Source of the DNA: Myxococcota bacterium
GTDB taxonomy: Bacteria > Myxococcota > XYA12-FULL-58-9 > JALHOP01
Direction of reading: 5' to 3'
Assembly (NCBI GenBank): GCA_022842935.1
Contig: JALHOP010000012.1
Location: 1 to 64,000, forward strand
DNA: 64,000 nucleotides
Shown: in pieces, positions 1 to 8,008 of the stretch
How positions within the stretch are numbered: position 1 is the first letter of the stretch
Layout of the letters: every line of letters begins with the position of its first letter
Made by a program: the position numbers and the translations under genes
The notes under the pieces: generated by a model
Told to the model about the DNA's origin: nothing
What the model saw: the letters and a program-made list of their open reading frames with translations, nothing else
The model's database searches: none

Positions 1-65
1 GAGCGAACAAGCTCGATGATGCGATGACGAAACTCTGGGTCATACGGCGGTCTGCCACGGGCCAT
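1..65 (-). CDS. IS3-family transposase OrfA, N-terminal fragment (runs off left edge)
   Basis: Reading leftwards from an ATG at 65, the frame stays open to the window edge. It begins MARGRPPYDPEFRHR and continues with IIELV, which resembles the start of IS3-type OrfA helix-turn-helix proteins (basic segment, then Y/F-x-P-E-F and a hydrophobic helix). An AAGGA ribosome site lies just upstream on the minus strand. Only about 21 residues are visible, so it cannot be said whether the element is intact or which IS3 subgroup it belongs to. The family call is pattern recognition from a short peptide. Confidence 0.55.
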   Translation of the reverse strand, partial: MARGRPPYDPEFRHRIIELVR

Positions 66-112
66 GTTGGAGTCCTTCTCTCAAATCGAGAGGGCTCCAC
101 CAAACCGGGGTA
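1..112 (-). mobile_element. Probable end of an IS3-like insertion sequence
   Basis: The transposase start is preceded (on the minus strand) by about 45 bases containing an imperfect inverted repeat: TGGAGTCC near 68-75 and GGGCTCCA near 92-99, with a CTCTC/GAGAG stem between. This is where the terminal inverted repeat of an IS3-type element would lie. The outer boundary near 112 is a guess, because the other end is outside the window and no target duplication can be checked. Confidence 0.35.
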
Positions 113-120
113 AGTCCAGT

Positions 121-211
<91 letters not shown>

Positions 212-215
212 CCTC

Positions 216-1553
216 TCACAGCCGCCCGCTCGCCTTGAGAGCCAAGTAAAAGTTCACCAACGCCGCTGGCAGCTGTGACGGCTCGACGTCCAAGCAGTCC
301 ATTCCAGCGGATCGTAGCGCTGCGTGTGCCCGCTCGCGCTCGTCGACATAGTAGTGCGTACCGGCGACGCGCACCGCGCTATCGAAGTCCACGACGCGCG
401 TCGATAGCGCTGTTCGTAGAGCGACTTCACGCAAGCTTGCGGCCACCACGAGATGCCGTGCGCGGGCGTGCCGCATGACCCGTATCAGCTCGTCGTCCCC
501 ATCATCGCGCAGGTTCGTGAGCGCGACCACCAAGGAGCGCCGGCGAATACGCTCGACGCAGCGCTCGAGGGCGTTAGCCACGTCCGAAGCCTCTGTCGTC
601 GTTTGCAAATCGTAGGTGCCATTCAAGAGGGTATTGAAGAAAGACACCCCGCGACCCGGCGGAATGAAGCGGTCGCGCCCACCGAAGGTGAGCAGGCCGA
701 CGCGGTCTCCTTGGCGTAGCGCCACCCAAGCGAGGAGCAGCGCCGCGTTGAGCGCGTGGTCGAAGTGAGCTTGGCCGTCGTCGACTGCGCGCAGACGGCG
801 TCCGCAATCCAGGAGCAGGATGAGCTGCTGGTCCTGCTCATCACGGAACGCTCGCGTCGTGAGCTTGCGTCTCCTCGCAGTCGCCTTCCAGTCGATATGC
901 CGTGGCATGTCGCCTTGCGCGTACTCGCGGAGCTCGGCGAACTCGAGTCCAGCACCGCGGCGCTGGCGCTGCTTTACGCCTGTCGTACGCGACTGGTTCT
1001 CCGCCGCGAGCAGGGCGAACCGCGCGCTGGCGCGGAAGTTCGGATAGACGCGGACCGGCGTCGGTTGTCCGCAGGCCCGGCGGTACGACCAAAGCCCAAG
1101 GGGCGATGTCGTCCAGCACTCGCTGACACCAAAGATGACGTTGCCACGTTCTCGCGGCGTCACGGTGTAGGTGATAGCGCGGTCGACCCCGGCCGCCACG
1201 TCGATGGTCATCGGGAGACCTTCACTGTCGAGCGTGCGTGGGACGTGGTCCGCGACGACCATGCCCGCGACGTCGCGCTGGCTGCTAATGACCAGGCGCA
1301 CGACCGTCTTCGAGCCTAGGGCCAGCGCGTTCGGCACGAAGCGCTGCACCCGGGGTGGGCTCGCGCGTACGAGCTGTAACGCATCCGATGCCGCAACCGC
1401 CGCGAGTAGGACGCAGGAACCCACCCAGTACCAGAGCACTGCCTGGGCGAACGAAGCAGCGAGACCCAGGATGAGTACGCCCAGGCCAATGATGACGAGC
1501 AGACCGCTAGGGCGGACGAGCTTGCGAGGGCCCTTGGGCTGAGGCTCGTTCAC
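216..1553 (-). CDS. DUF58 domain protein (VWA-like), last gene of a MoxR-type operon
   Basis: This 445-residue protein has two adjacent N-terminal membrane helices (about residues 15-60) and a cytoplasmic or periplasmic body with the DUF58 hallmark near the middle: G-x-E-F-A-E-L-R-E-Y-x-x-G-D, followed by RHIDWKATAR. A VWA-like region follows with LLLDCGRR and a Rossmann-type fold. DUF58 proteins are almost always encoded beside MoxR AAA ATPases and are thought to work with them in assembling or protecting envelope complexes; no enzymatic activity is established. The GTG start at 1553 overlaps the MoxR stop by four bases (GTGA), so translation is probably coupled. It ends just before the heptad repeat, and no clear terminator was seen. 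Confidence 0.9.
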   Translation of the reverse strand: MNEPQPKGPRKLVRPSGLLVIIGLGVLILGLAASFAQAVLWYWVGSCVLLAAVAASDALQLVRASPPRVQRFVPNALALGSKTVVRLVISSQRDVAGMVVADHVPRTLDSEGLPMTIDVAAGVDRAITYTVTPRERGNVIFGVSECWTTSPLGLWSYRRACGQPTPVRVYPNFRASARFALLAAENQSRTTGVKQRQRRGAGLEFAELREYAQGDMPRHIDWKATARRRKLTTRAFRDEQDQQLILLLDCGRRLRAVDDGQAHFDHALNAALLLAWVALRQGDRVGLLTFGGRDRFIPPGRGVSFFNTLLNGTYDLQTTTEASDVANALERCVERIRRRSLVVALTNLRDDGDDELIRVMRHARARHLVVAASLREVALRTALSTRVVDFDSAVRVAGTHYYVDERERAHAALRSAGMDCLDVEPSQLPAALVNFYLALKASGRL

Positions 1554-2533
1554 AGACGCGGTGCCTCCACGGTCTCGAGGATCGCCGGCAGAACCATGTC
1601 GTGCGATTGGCCATCGAGCTCCAGCTCGGCCGCGAGACTCATGCGATGCCTGAGGGCGGGAAGAGCCATGGCTTTGACATCGTCAGGCGTCACGAAGTTA
1701 CGGCCGTCGAGCAGGGCTGCGGCGCGTGCGGCGCGGATGAGGGCAAGGCTACCGCGCGGACCGGCGCCAACCGATACTCCTTGCCAGGCACGCGTGGCGC
1801 GGCAGATGCGCACCGCATAGTCGACGACGCGCTGATCGACATCGAACGAAGCGACTGCGTGCTGAATCGCCAAGATATCCTGAGGCGTTGCCACCGGCTC
1901 GACCGCGTCGAGCAAGAGCTGGTCGCCGATCTCGCCACGGGTCACGCGTGTGACCATCGCGACCTCTTCGTCTTGCCCGGGGTAACCGATGAGCACCTTG
2001 AGCAGGAAGCGGTCGAGCTGCGCGTCGGGCAGGGGGTAGGTGCCCTCGTGATCGAAAGGGTTTTGTGTCGCGAGGGTCATGAACGGCGGAGGCAGGGTGA
2101 CGGCGGTACCATCGAGGCTCACCTGGCGCTCTTGCATGACCTCGAGCATGGCTGCCTGGGTCTTCGCGGGCGCGCGGTTGATCTCGTCGGCGATCAGCAA
2201 GTTGGTGAAGATCGGCCCCTGGCGCGTCGTGAACTTTCCGGACGTCATGTCGAACATCGTGTGCCCGGTGATGTCGCTGGGCATGAGGTCGGGCGTGAAC
2301 TGGATGCGCGACGACTGTCCGCGGAAGGTCCGCGCTAGCGCACGGACGAGCAACGTTTTTCCCAAGCCTGGCAAGCCTTCGACCAGGACGTGACCAGCGG
2401 CGAACAGGGCCACCAGGACCTGGTCGACGACCTCGCGCTGACCCACCACGGCACGCGCGACTTGCTCGCGGATCGCCTGGGCGAGCCGCATTGATTGATC
2501 GAGGTTCGTGGGGGCGGCAGCTACCGTACTCAT
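1550..2533 (-). CDS. MoxR-family AAA+ ATPase
   Basis: The 327-residue protein has a complete AAA_3 ATPase core: Walker A GLPGLGKT (about residues 45-52), Walker B LLIADEINRAP (about 105-115), sensor region ATQNPFDHEGTYPLPDAQLDRF, and a C-terminal lid domain. MoxR ATPases act as chaperone-like remodelers, typically with the VWA/DUF58 protein encoded next door. The frame stays open well upstream, but the ATG at 2533 is chosen because it overlaps the DUF4350 stop by four bases (ATGA) and gives the normal family length. The upstream extension lies inside the preceding gene. Confidence 0.95.
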   Translation of the reverse strand: MSTVAAAPTNLDQSMRLAQAIREQVARAVVGQREVVDQVLVALFAAGHVLVEGLPGLGKTLLVRALARTFRGQSSRIQFTPDLMPSDITGHTMFDMTSGKFTTRQGPIFTNLLIADEINRAPAKTQAAMLEVMQERQVSLDGTAVTLPPPFMTLATQNPFDHEGTYPLPDAQLDRFLLKVLIGYPGQDEEVAMVTRVTRGEIGDQLLLDAVEPVATPQDILAIQHAVASFDVDQRVVDYAVRICRATRAWQGVSVGAGPRGSLALIRAARAAALLDGRNFVTPDDVKAMALPALRHRMSLAAELELDGQSHDMVLPAILETVEAPRL

Positions 2534-3903
2534 GGATTCTGACTCAGCCTTTCGAGAACACGTTGGACGGCGACGAAGTCGTTGCGCGACAGCCCGACCT
2601 GCGGACGATAGATAGCATCCACTTCGGTCGGAGACAGCTTTGCAAGTTGCGCGAGGCGTCCGCGACGTTCGCGCTCGGGCAATGCGGCGACCTGCGGGTA
2701 GCGCATCAGCAGGCGACGCTTCACGTGCTTCTGAACGCTGGCGGTCAACAGGTGGTCGCCGGCGTGGTCGACCAGAAATCGTCCGGTCGCATCGACGTGC
2801 TCGATGAGCTCGCGGCGGACGGGCTCCGCTGGCGCGATGGGAGCGCCAACCCGCGGCATGTGACGCCACAAGAGCAGGATCAGAACGATACCGAGCGCCG
2901 AAAGCGCGGGCCAGCCATGCTTGGCGATACTCGTCCAGATCGAGGGGGCGTCGTCCCCGAACACGAACCAAACGGGCCCGAGGTGGCCGCTGCTCGAGAG
3001 CAGAGCCCAGAAAAATGGCGCGTGATCGACCTCGCCAATCATCTGGTTCTGGATGAACCAGAGCGAGCCGAGTACCGTCACCGTTCCCGCGCCGTACGAC
3101 TCACGCACCGCATAGGCTCCGCTGCGCCCCGCGATCTGCCAGCCTCCGGGATTTTCGCTCACGAGCTCGTGTGCCGACGGCGAAACATTGAAGATGTCGT
3201 GGGAACCCGGCACGTGCACGAGCTGACGCGGTGCCTCCTCGGCACTCTCGACGGCCTCCGAATCGATGACGATGTCCGTCTCTTGGTCATCGTCGCCTTC
3301 TTCTTCCCCTTCATCGTCGTCGGTTGCGAAGACCGCGTCGGGCGCCTCTTCACCATCCGTTTCTTCGTCGTCGACAGTGTCGTCGATGGCGACAGCCTCC
3401 GCCGTTTCGTCGTCACGCACGGCCCCGTCCAGGTCAGGCTCGAAGGTGACCCAATTCTCGGGTTCGAGCATGAAGTCGTTGGGCAAGAGCCCGGTGTCGC
3501 TCGTGTCCTGGTAGAGCCGCACACCAATGGCCTCGAGGACCGGGTCCTTGGAGACGTCGTCTCCGACCGTGACCACCAGATCGCCGCCCGACGCGACCCA
3601 CTCGAGTAAGCGGCGGTGCTGGACAGGGCTCATGAGACGCCGGTCACCCGAGACGATGATCGTGCCGTTGGTCGCCGGCATAGCTGCCTCGCCGTAGAGG
3701 GTCTCGATGCCGCGCGACTCGCGACCCATCGCCACGACGAAGCGCTGCGCCGCGAGGTAGTCGTTGCGAAAGGCCTCGCCGGAATAGCCCACCCACTCCG
3801 GCACGCGTACGCGCTCGTAGTTCTCCATGACGTAGATGGAGAGCGCCTCGAGCACCGCAAGCGCCGACAGGTAGCCCAGCGCGGTCTTGAAGCCTGGACT
3901 CAA
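2530..3903 (-). CDS. DUF4350 domain membrane protein
   Basis: About 457 residues from a TTG start at 3903 that overlaps the previous stop as TTGA. There is one N-terminal membrane helix (about 5-27), then a DUF4350-like extracytoplasmic domain (GEAFRNDYLAAQRF, later LLEWVASGGDLVV). A very acidic stretch follows around residues 180-235 (runs of D and E), then a second membrane segment (ALSALGIVLILLLW), then a cytoplasmic tail. The same architecture accompanies MoxR/DUF58/DUF4129 genes in many bacteria. The acidic insert is longer than I would expect and is low-complexity. No catalytic motif is visible. An ATG further upstream would give 519 residues but would run through the neighbouring gene. 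Confidence 0.8.
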   Translation of the reverse strand: MSPGFKTALGYLSALAVLEALSIYVMENYERVRVPEWVGYSGEAFRNDYLAAQRFVVAMGRESRGIETLYGEAAMPATNGTIIVSGDRRLMSPVQHRRLLEWVASGGDLVVTVGDDVSKDPVLEAIGVRLYQDTSDTGLLPNDFMLEPENWVTFEPDLDGAVRDDETAEAVAIDDTVDDEETDGEEAPDAVFATDDDEGEEEGDDDQETDIVIDSEAVESAEEAPRQLVHVPGSHDIFNVSPSAHELVSENPGGWQIAGRSGAYAVRESYGAGTVTVLGSLWFIQNQMIGEVDHAPFFWALLSSSGHLGPVWFVFGDDAPSIWTSIAKHGWPALSALGIVLILLLWRHMPRVGAPIAPAEPVRRELIEHVDATGRFLVDHAGDHLLTASVQKHVKRRLLMRYPQVAALPERERRGRLAQLAKLSPTEVDAIYRPQVGLSRNDFVAVQRVLERLSQNP

Positions 3904-5387
3904 GCTGCAGACTCCTCGACGACGGGCACGACGGTGAAAGTCGCTTTGTAGGCGGTGGACAGCGATTCGAATTCGGGTGCCGATGGCAGCGTGTGCGCAT
4001 AAGCGCAGCGCTGCCAGCTCTTGGCGATGGCTGCGAAGGCGTCCGTCGCGGGCGACGACGCGGCTTTGCGACGAACCAGGGCGATGCACTCTTGCTCAGT
4101 GGCTCCTTCTGGGAAGTCGACCGCGACGTGGCGCGCGAAGTGGGAGATCGCTCCGCGATAAAGGATGCTAAGAGCTAGTGCCTGCTCTCCGCGCAGCCAG
4201 GCGGCGCGTGCGATCGCGACGACGTCGCCGTCGACGACCGCTTTCTTGGTGGGCACTAGTTCATCACCGCCGCCCTGCGAGTCGATGCGCTCGATGACGG
4301 AACGGCCAACTCGGCTGCGCAAGACGATGAGGGTCAGGTGAACGACGAGCAGCAAGCCGACCCCGCCCAGAACGTAAGGCATCGCCTCGGCGATGATGGC
4401 GCCGATTGTAGCGAACGGAACGCTTGGCGCTTCGGCGACGTCGACTTCTTCTTCGTCCTCGTCTGGCTTTGCGACCGGCATCCACCGGTCCGTCGGGCGC
4501 CAGGGATCGAAATCGGGATGAGCCAAGACCTCCTTGATGACCTTCGCTGGTGGCGTTGGCGGACCCACCAGCTCGTCGCTTTGGGCGTGAGCGATGGCCG
4601 GGGCGAAAAACAAGAGCGTGGCCGCCACCATCGTCGCCACCTTGCCGCTGGTCTTGCGATGGGTCCGTGCGCGTAACGCACGGAAGGCGAGCTCGAGATC
4701 CCACCCCTCGAGCTCGACACGGCGATTGACGTAGAGCGCAAAGCCCATGGCCGCGAACACCGGTTCGATGATCAACATGGCCACGAATGTGTTGAGGACC
4801 ACGATCGCGTTGGGGACGTTCTCGGGAAACATCGAGTCGCCGCCAGTCATGGGTGTCGTAGTGAACATCGCCATGGCCTGGAGGCCGGAGATGATGAGCG
4901 CGCCCTCGAAGACCATGAGGACGACGCAAGCGAGCTGGGCGCTGCCACGATGATTGACCGCCAAAGTGCCGATACGGCGGCGTGCGTCTTTCTTCGATAG
5001 GCCCTCGAGGTGGCGAACCGGCATCGTGAAAGTCCGCGATGGCGACAGGCGGCGAAGGGTGAGCGCTCCCAGTAGATGGCGCTGGATGGCCTTGGGCGCG
5101 GTGGTAAAGACGCGGCTCACCTTCGTCCGTTCGCCGATCAGTGCCCGCGCGAGCACCGAGAGGGTTACGGCGTCGAGCACGGGCTTTGCCCACCAGAGCA
5201 AGAGCCAACCATAGAGCGGTTCGGTGAGCTCCCCGAGGGCTACCGCCGCGACCGCGAGCGGTATCGCGACGACCAAAAGAGCGGTGTAGATGTCGCGGAA
5301 TGCATGGCGCACTAGCGCGTAGCCAAGGTCGAGCGCCTCCCATCCCGAGCGCTGGCGCATGCCGAGAACGATCTGCTCAAGCTGCAC
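3900..5387 (-). CDS. Multi-pass membrane protein with DUF4129-like C-terminal domain
   Basis: About 495 residues. The N-terminal half carries several membrane segments (for example YTALLVVAIPLAVAAVAL, and the VVLMVFEGALIISGL region). A signal-like segment near LLFFAPAIAHA precedes an extracytoplasmic acidic stretch and a further helix (VLGGVGLLLVVHLTLIVL). The cytoplasmic tail has the DUF4129 pattern: RGEQALALSILYRG and GATEQECIALVRR. The GTG at 5387 is preferred because GGAG lies 6 bases upstream; it overlaps the SpoIIM stop by 11 bases. An ATG at 5360 is an alternative start without a good ribosome site. The function is not known beyond membership of the MoxR-linked envelope operon. Confidence 0.75.
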   Translation of the reverse strand: MQLEQIVLGMRQRSGWEALDLGYALVRHAFRDIYTALLVVAIPLAVAAVALGELTEPLYGWLLLWWAKPVLDAVTLSVLARALIGERTKVSRVFTTAPKAIQRHLLGALTLRRLSPSRTFTMPVRHLEGLSKKDARRRIGTLAVNHRGSAQLACVVLMVFEGALIISGLQAMAMFTTTPMTGGDSMFPENVPNAIVVLNTFVAMLIIEPVFAAMGFALYVNRRVELEGWDLELAFRALRARTHRKTSGKVATMVAATLLFFAPAIAHAQSDELVGPPTPPAKVIKEVLAHPDFDPWRPTDRWMPVAKPDEDEEEVDVAEAPSVPFATIGAIIAEAMPYVLGGVGLLLVVHLTLIVLRSRVGRSVIERIDSQGGGDELVPTKKAVVDGDVVAIARAAWLRGEQALALSILYRGAISHFARHVAVDFPEGATEQECIALVRRKAASSPATDAFAAIAKSWQRCAYAHTLPSAPEFESLSTAYKATFTVVPVVEESAA

Positions 5388-6348
5388 GGCGCGCTCCGCG
5401 TTGGCGGCCCATGAGCAGCAGGTAGGCGGCCGTCGCGACCCACAAGCAGGCGCCCACCCCGTACTTGACGGTTTTCGGCGCGGCCGACGCCGACCAGAAC
5501 CCTTCGAGGTACGCTGCGAGAACGAGCATGCCACCCGCTCCGTACACGAGCGGAAGGACCGCACGAGCCGCGACCTTCAGAGCCTCGGCGCGGCGCAGGC
5601 GACCCGGAGCCACCAAGGCCCAGCCGATGCGAAATCCGGCGGCTCCTGAAATCGCGATGGCGGTGAGCTCGGGAGCACCGTGCCCGATGACGAATGGGAA
5701 GAATACGTTGGCGGCGCCCACGTTGATGAGATGCCCGGAGACCACGCCCAGCACCAGGCCGTTGAAGGCAACGAAGAAGAGGCTGCCGAGCCCGAAGGCG
5801 AGGCCTGACGCGAAGGTGCGAAAGGCGATTCCGACGTTGTTGTAGATGTAGAAACCAAACATCGTCAGATCGCTGCTCGCACCGCCGGGCCTCGTGATCA
5901 TCTCGTTCGCGGGATCGTACATCTGCTGCATCTGATCGATCTCGAAAGGACTCATGAAGCGGTAGGCGAGATCGGGAGAAGCGAGCACCGCCAGCATGAA
6001 GACCAGGCCGCCGCCGTAGAATAGGAGGAGCGCTGCAGTCATCGCGCGCCACTCGCTGCGCACCGCGCGTGGGAACGTGCTCGTCCAGAAGGCCGCGAAG
6101 CGGGTGAGAGTGCCGCGGCGCGTGACGTAGACCACCTGGTGCGCGCGCAGAGCCAGCGCGTTCAGACGCTCCACGAGCGAGCTATCGAAGCCGCGCGAGC
6201 GCGCCACTGCGAGGTCTTTGCTCACTTGGCGAAACAGACGCGGCAGCTCCGCTGGGTCCGGGCGCTTGCCGGCTTCGAGCTCGGTGAGCAGGCCGTCGAG
6301 CTTGCGCCAGTTCGGCTCTGCGAGCGTGCAGAAGGCGTTCTGGTTCAT
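5377..6348 (-). CDS. SpoIIM/DUF95-family integral membrane protein
   Basis: The 323-residue protein has a cytoplasmic N-terminus of about 95 residues (RLFRQVSKDLAVARSRG, characteristic of DUF95 proteins), followed by about five membrane helices. The SpoIIM-like core includes FGFYIYNNVGIAFRTFASG and a conserved GHGAPELTAI near residue 225. SpoIIM was named for sporulation in Bacillus, but the Gram-negative relatives sit in MoxR/DUF58/RDD operons and are not sporulation proteins as such. The ATG at 6348 overlaps the RDD gene's stop by four bases (ATGA). Confidence 0.9.
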   Translation of the reverse strand: MNQNAFCTLAEPNWRKLDGLLTELEAGKRPDPAELPRLFRQVSKDLAVARSRGFDSSLVERLNALALRAHQVVYVTRRGTLTRFAAFWTSTFPRAVRSEWRAMTAALLLFYGGGLVFMLAVLASPDLAYRFMSPFEIDQMQQMYDPANEMITRPGGASSDLTMFGFYIYNNVGIAFRTFASGLAFGLGSLFFVAFNGLVLGVVSGHLINVGAANVFFPFVIGHGAPELTAIAISGAAGFRIGWALVAPGRLRRAEALKVAARAVLPLVYGAGGMLVLAAYLEGFWSASAAPKTVKYGVGACLWVATAAYLLLMGRQRGARRAA

Positions 6349-7088
6349 GACGCCTCATCCTCGTGTCCGGCGTCTCCGGACGTGTGGCCGCTTTCGCGTA
6401 GCCACGCCGCCACTGCGATCACTCGGTCACTTGGGCTCGCCGTCGAGTGGCTGCGTCCATCCAAGGTTTGCGCCGCCACCAGGGCAAGCTCATCGGCGCG
6501 GGAGGCGCCGAGCGCGGGGGCGCGCGCTGCGAAGGCAATGACCGCGCGCTGTTCGTCCAGCGTGAGCGGGACGACCGGAGCGTGGGGTGAGGCTCCCTTA
6601 CCGCGTTCGGCGCGGAACGCCGGCGCGAGCTCGCTCGCGGAGTAGATGACGATGGTGCCGGCCGCGAGGTCACCCAAGCGCTTGAAACTCTTGGTTGCCA
6701 TCATGCTGACGAGCGCGGCGCCGAACATGCCGGGCAAGAAGTCGGCAGTGCGCAAGAGATTGCGCAAGAAAGAAGAACCCCAGTCCACCGGAAGTCCGTC
6801 ATCGCGAACAACGGTGAGTCCGAAAGCGCGCTTCCCCGGAGTGCGGCCGTGCCACAAGACCTCGAACAAGACAGGATACAGCCACTCCGCGACGAACAGG
6901 ACGAGCAGAATGAGGCCCATGCTGGCGCTGCCGAACCACTGCAGCGCGGCGGCGAGGATCGCAACCGCCAACCCACGAATGACCAGGTCAACGCCCCAGG
7001 CCAAGGCGCGGGGCACAGGTCCCGCACACCGCAGAGCCAGCTCGACGCCCTCTGGAGTTTCTACATGATGGAGCGTGTCGACGCGCAT
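6345..7088 (-). CDS. RDD-family membrane protein
   Basis: The 247-residue protein has an RDD domain in the first 150 residues: membrane helices at about 30-50 and 55-75, and the signature GRTPGKRAFGLTVVRDDG, followed by a charged cytoplasmic C-terminal third ending in acidic residues. RDD proteins are membrane proteins often found with SpoIIM and DUF58 genes; transport or scaffold roles have been proposed but are not established for this type. It starts three bases after the stop of the preceding small membrane-protein gene, so it belongs to the same operon. Confidence 0.9.
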   Translation of the reverse strand: MRVDTLHHVETPEGVELALRCAGPVPRALAWGVDLVIRGLAVAILAAALQWFGSASMGLILLVLFVAEWLYPVLFEVLWHGRTPGKRAFGLTVVRDDGLPVDWGSSFLRNLLRTADFLPGMFGAALVSMMATKSFKRLGDLAAGTIVIYSASELAPAFRAERGKGASPHAPVVPLTLDEQRAVIAFAARAPALGASRADELALVAAQTLDGRSHSTASPSDRVIAVAAWLRESGHTSGDAGHEDEAS

Positions 7089-7091
7089 GGG

Positions 7092-7481
7092 TTAACTGTT
7101 CGCAGCCAGGAAAAAGACGACGAGGAGCAAGCCTCCAAGACAGACACCAAGTGGGCCACAGATACGCCAGAAGCGACGCATCTCCGAGGCTACCGTGACG
7201 AACAACTCCTCGGAAGGCGCGGCGACGAAGCGCGTCGCCGCGTTCGCCTGACGCCATATCAGGTGAGCGCAAACCGAGAGCGTGATCACCGTCACGAGCG
7301 TCATCAAATGGTGGAGACGCGGCCGAACACCGCCGACGAGCACGTCGAGCAGGCTCGCGCCCTCGCGCTGCAAGAGCCAAAGCGTGACGATCACCGCCGT
7401 GACCGCGAAGAAACGCAGCCACTCGCGGATGGTACGCACGTGGGCGATGATCGCGTCGGACACGACTGCGGGTGGGCTCAC
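7092..7481 (-). CDS. Small membrane protein of unknown function
   Basis: 129 residues with three predicted membrane helices (FAVTAVIVTLWLL, LMTLVTVITLSVCAHLIW, and the C-terminal VCLGGLLLVVFFLA). The GTG start at 7481 overlaps the upstream stop as GTGA; a longer upstream frame exists but lies within the neighbouring gene. The position of Arg/Trp-rich loops resembles its upstream neighbour, so the pair may be distant paralogues. I do not recognise a family. Confidence 0.7.
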   Translation of the reverse strand: MSPPAVVSDAIIAHVRTIREWLRFFAVTAVIVTLWLLQREGASLLDVLVGGVRPRLHHLMTLVTVITLSVCAHLIWRQANAATRFVAAPSEELFVTVASEMRRFWRICGPLGVCLGGLLLVVFFLAANS

Positions 7482-7921
7482 ACGGCCCTCAAGAAGATGC
7501 GCATGAAGAAGTTGACCGCGAGGGCGACGCCGATTGTCGCGGCCGTGATGACCCCCGCGAGTCGCCAGAAGGCCGCGAGGCGACGCGTCACCTCGGCGAG
7601 ATTTTCTCCGTTGGCAGCGCCGCCGAGGCGCCCCAAGGCGCTTGCAGTACGCATGAGGGCGACGGCGGGCGCGACATAGAGCGCCGCCAAAACGAACGCG
7701 ATGAGGTGCAGCCCAGCCTCCGCGCGCATACTCGCCTTGAAGGCCGAAGTCCCCATAAGCAGGCAGCTCAAGCAGAGGCCGAAGACGCCTATGCCGGTCA
7801 TCCACCGCTTGGTCGCGGTGAGCTCCGCGACGACTGGTTTGCCCACACTCCCCTCCGTCACCGTGACGACCTCCGGGACGAGGTGGGCGGCGGGGGCAGC
7901 GTAAGGGTTTATGGAGTCCAC
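7478..7921 (-). CDS. Small three-helix membrane protein, first gene of the operon
   Basis: 147 residues starting MDSINPYAAPAAHL. The N-P-Y-x-x-P start motif is common in small membrane proteins of uncertain function. Three helices follow, at roughly 40-60, 70-93 and 115-140. It is divergent from the DUF4215/NHL lipoprotein gene at 8009, with 87 bases between the start codons, which must hold both promoters. It is the first gene of the overlapping operon that ends at 216. Confidence 0.7.
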   Translation of the reverse strand: MDSINPYAAPAAHLVPEVVTVTEGSVGKPVVAELTATKRWMTGIGVFGLCLSCLLMGTSAFKASMRAEAGLHLIAFVLAALYVAPAVALMRTASALGRLGGAANGENLAEVTRRLAAFWRLAGVITAATIGVALAVNFFMRIFLRAV

Positions 7922-8008
7922 GCCCGAGTTTAGAGGCAGCTGATGTGGTTTTCCACATGTGATTTAGCGCATGGCTCGCAGGGTGCGCGACGGGTTAGGC
8001 TAGATAAC

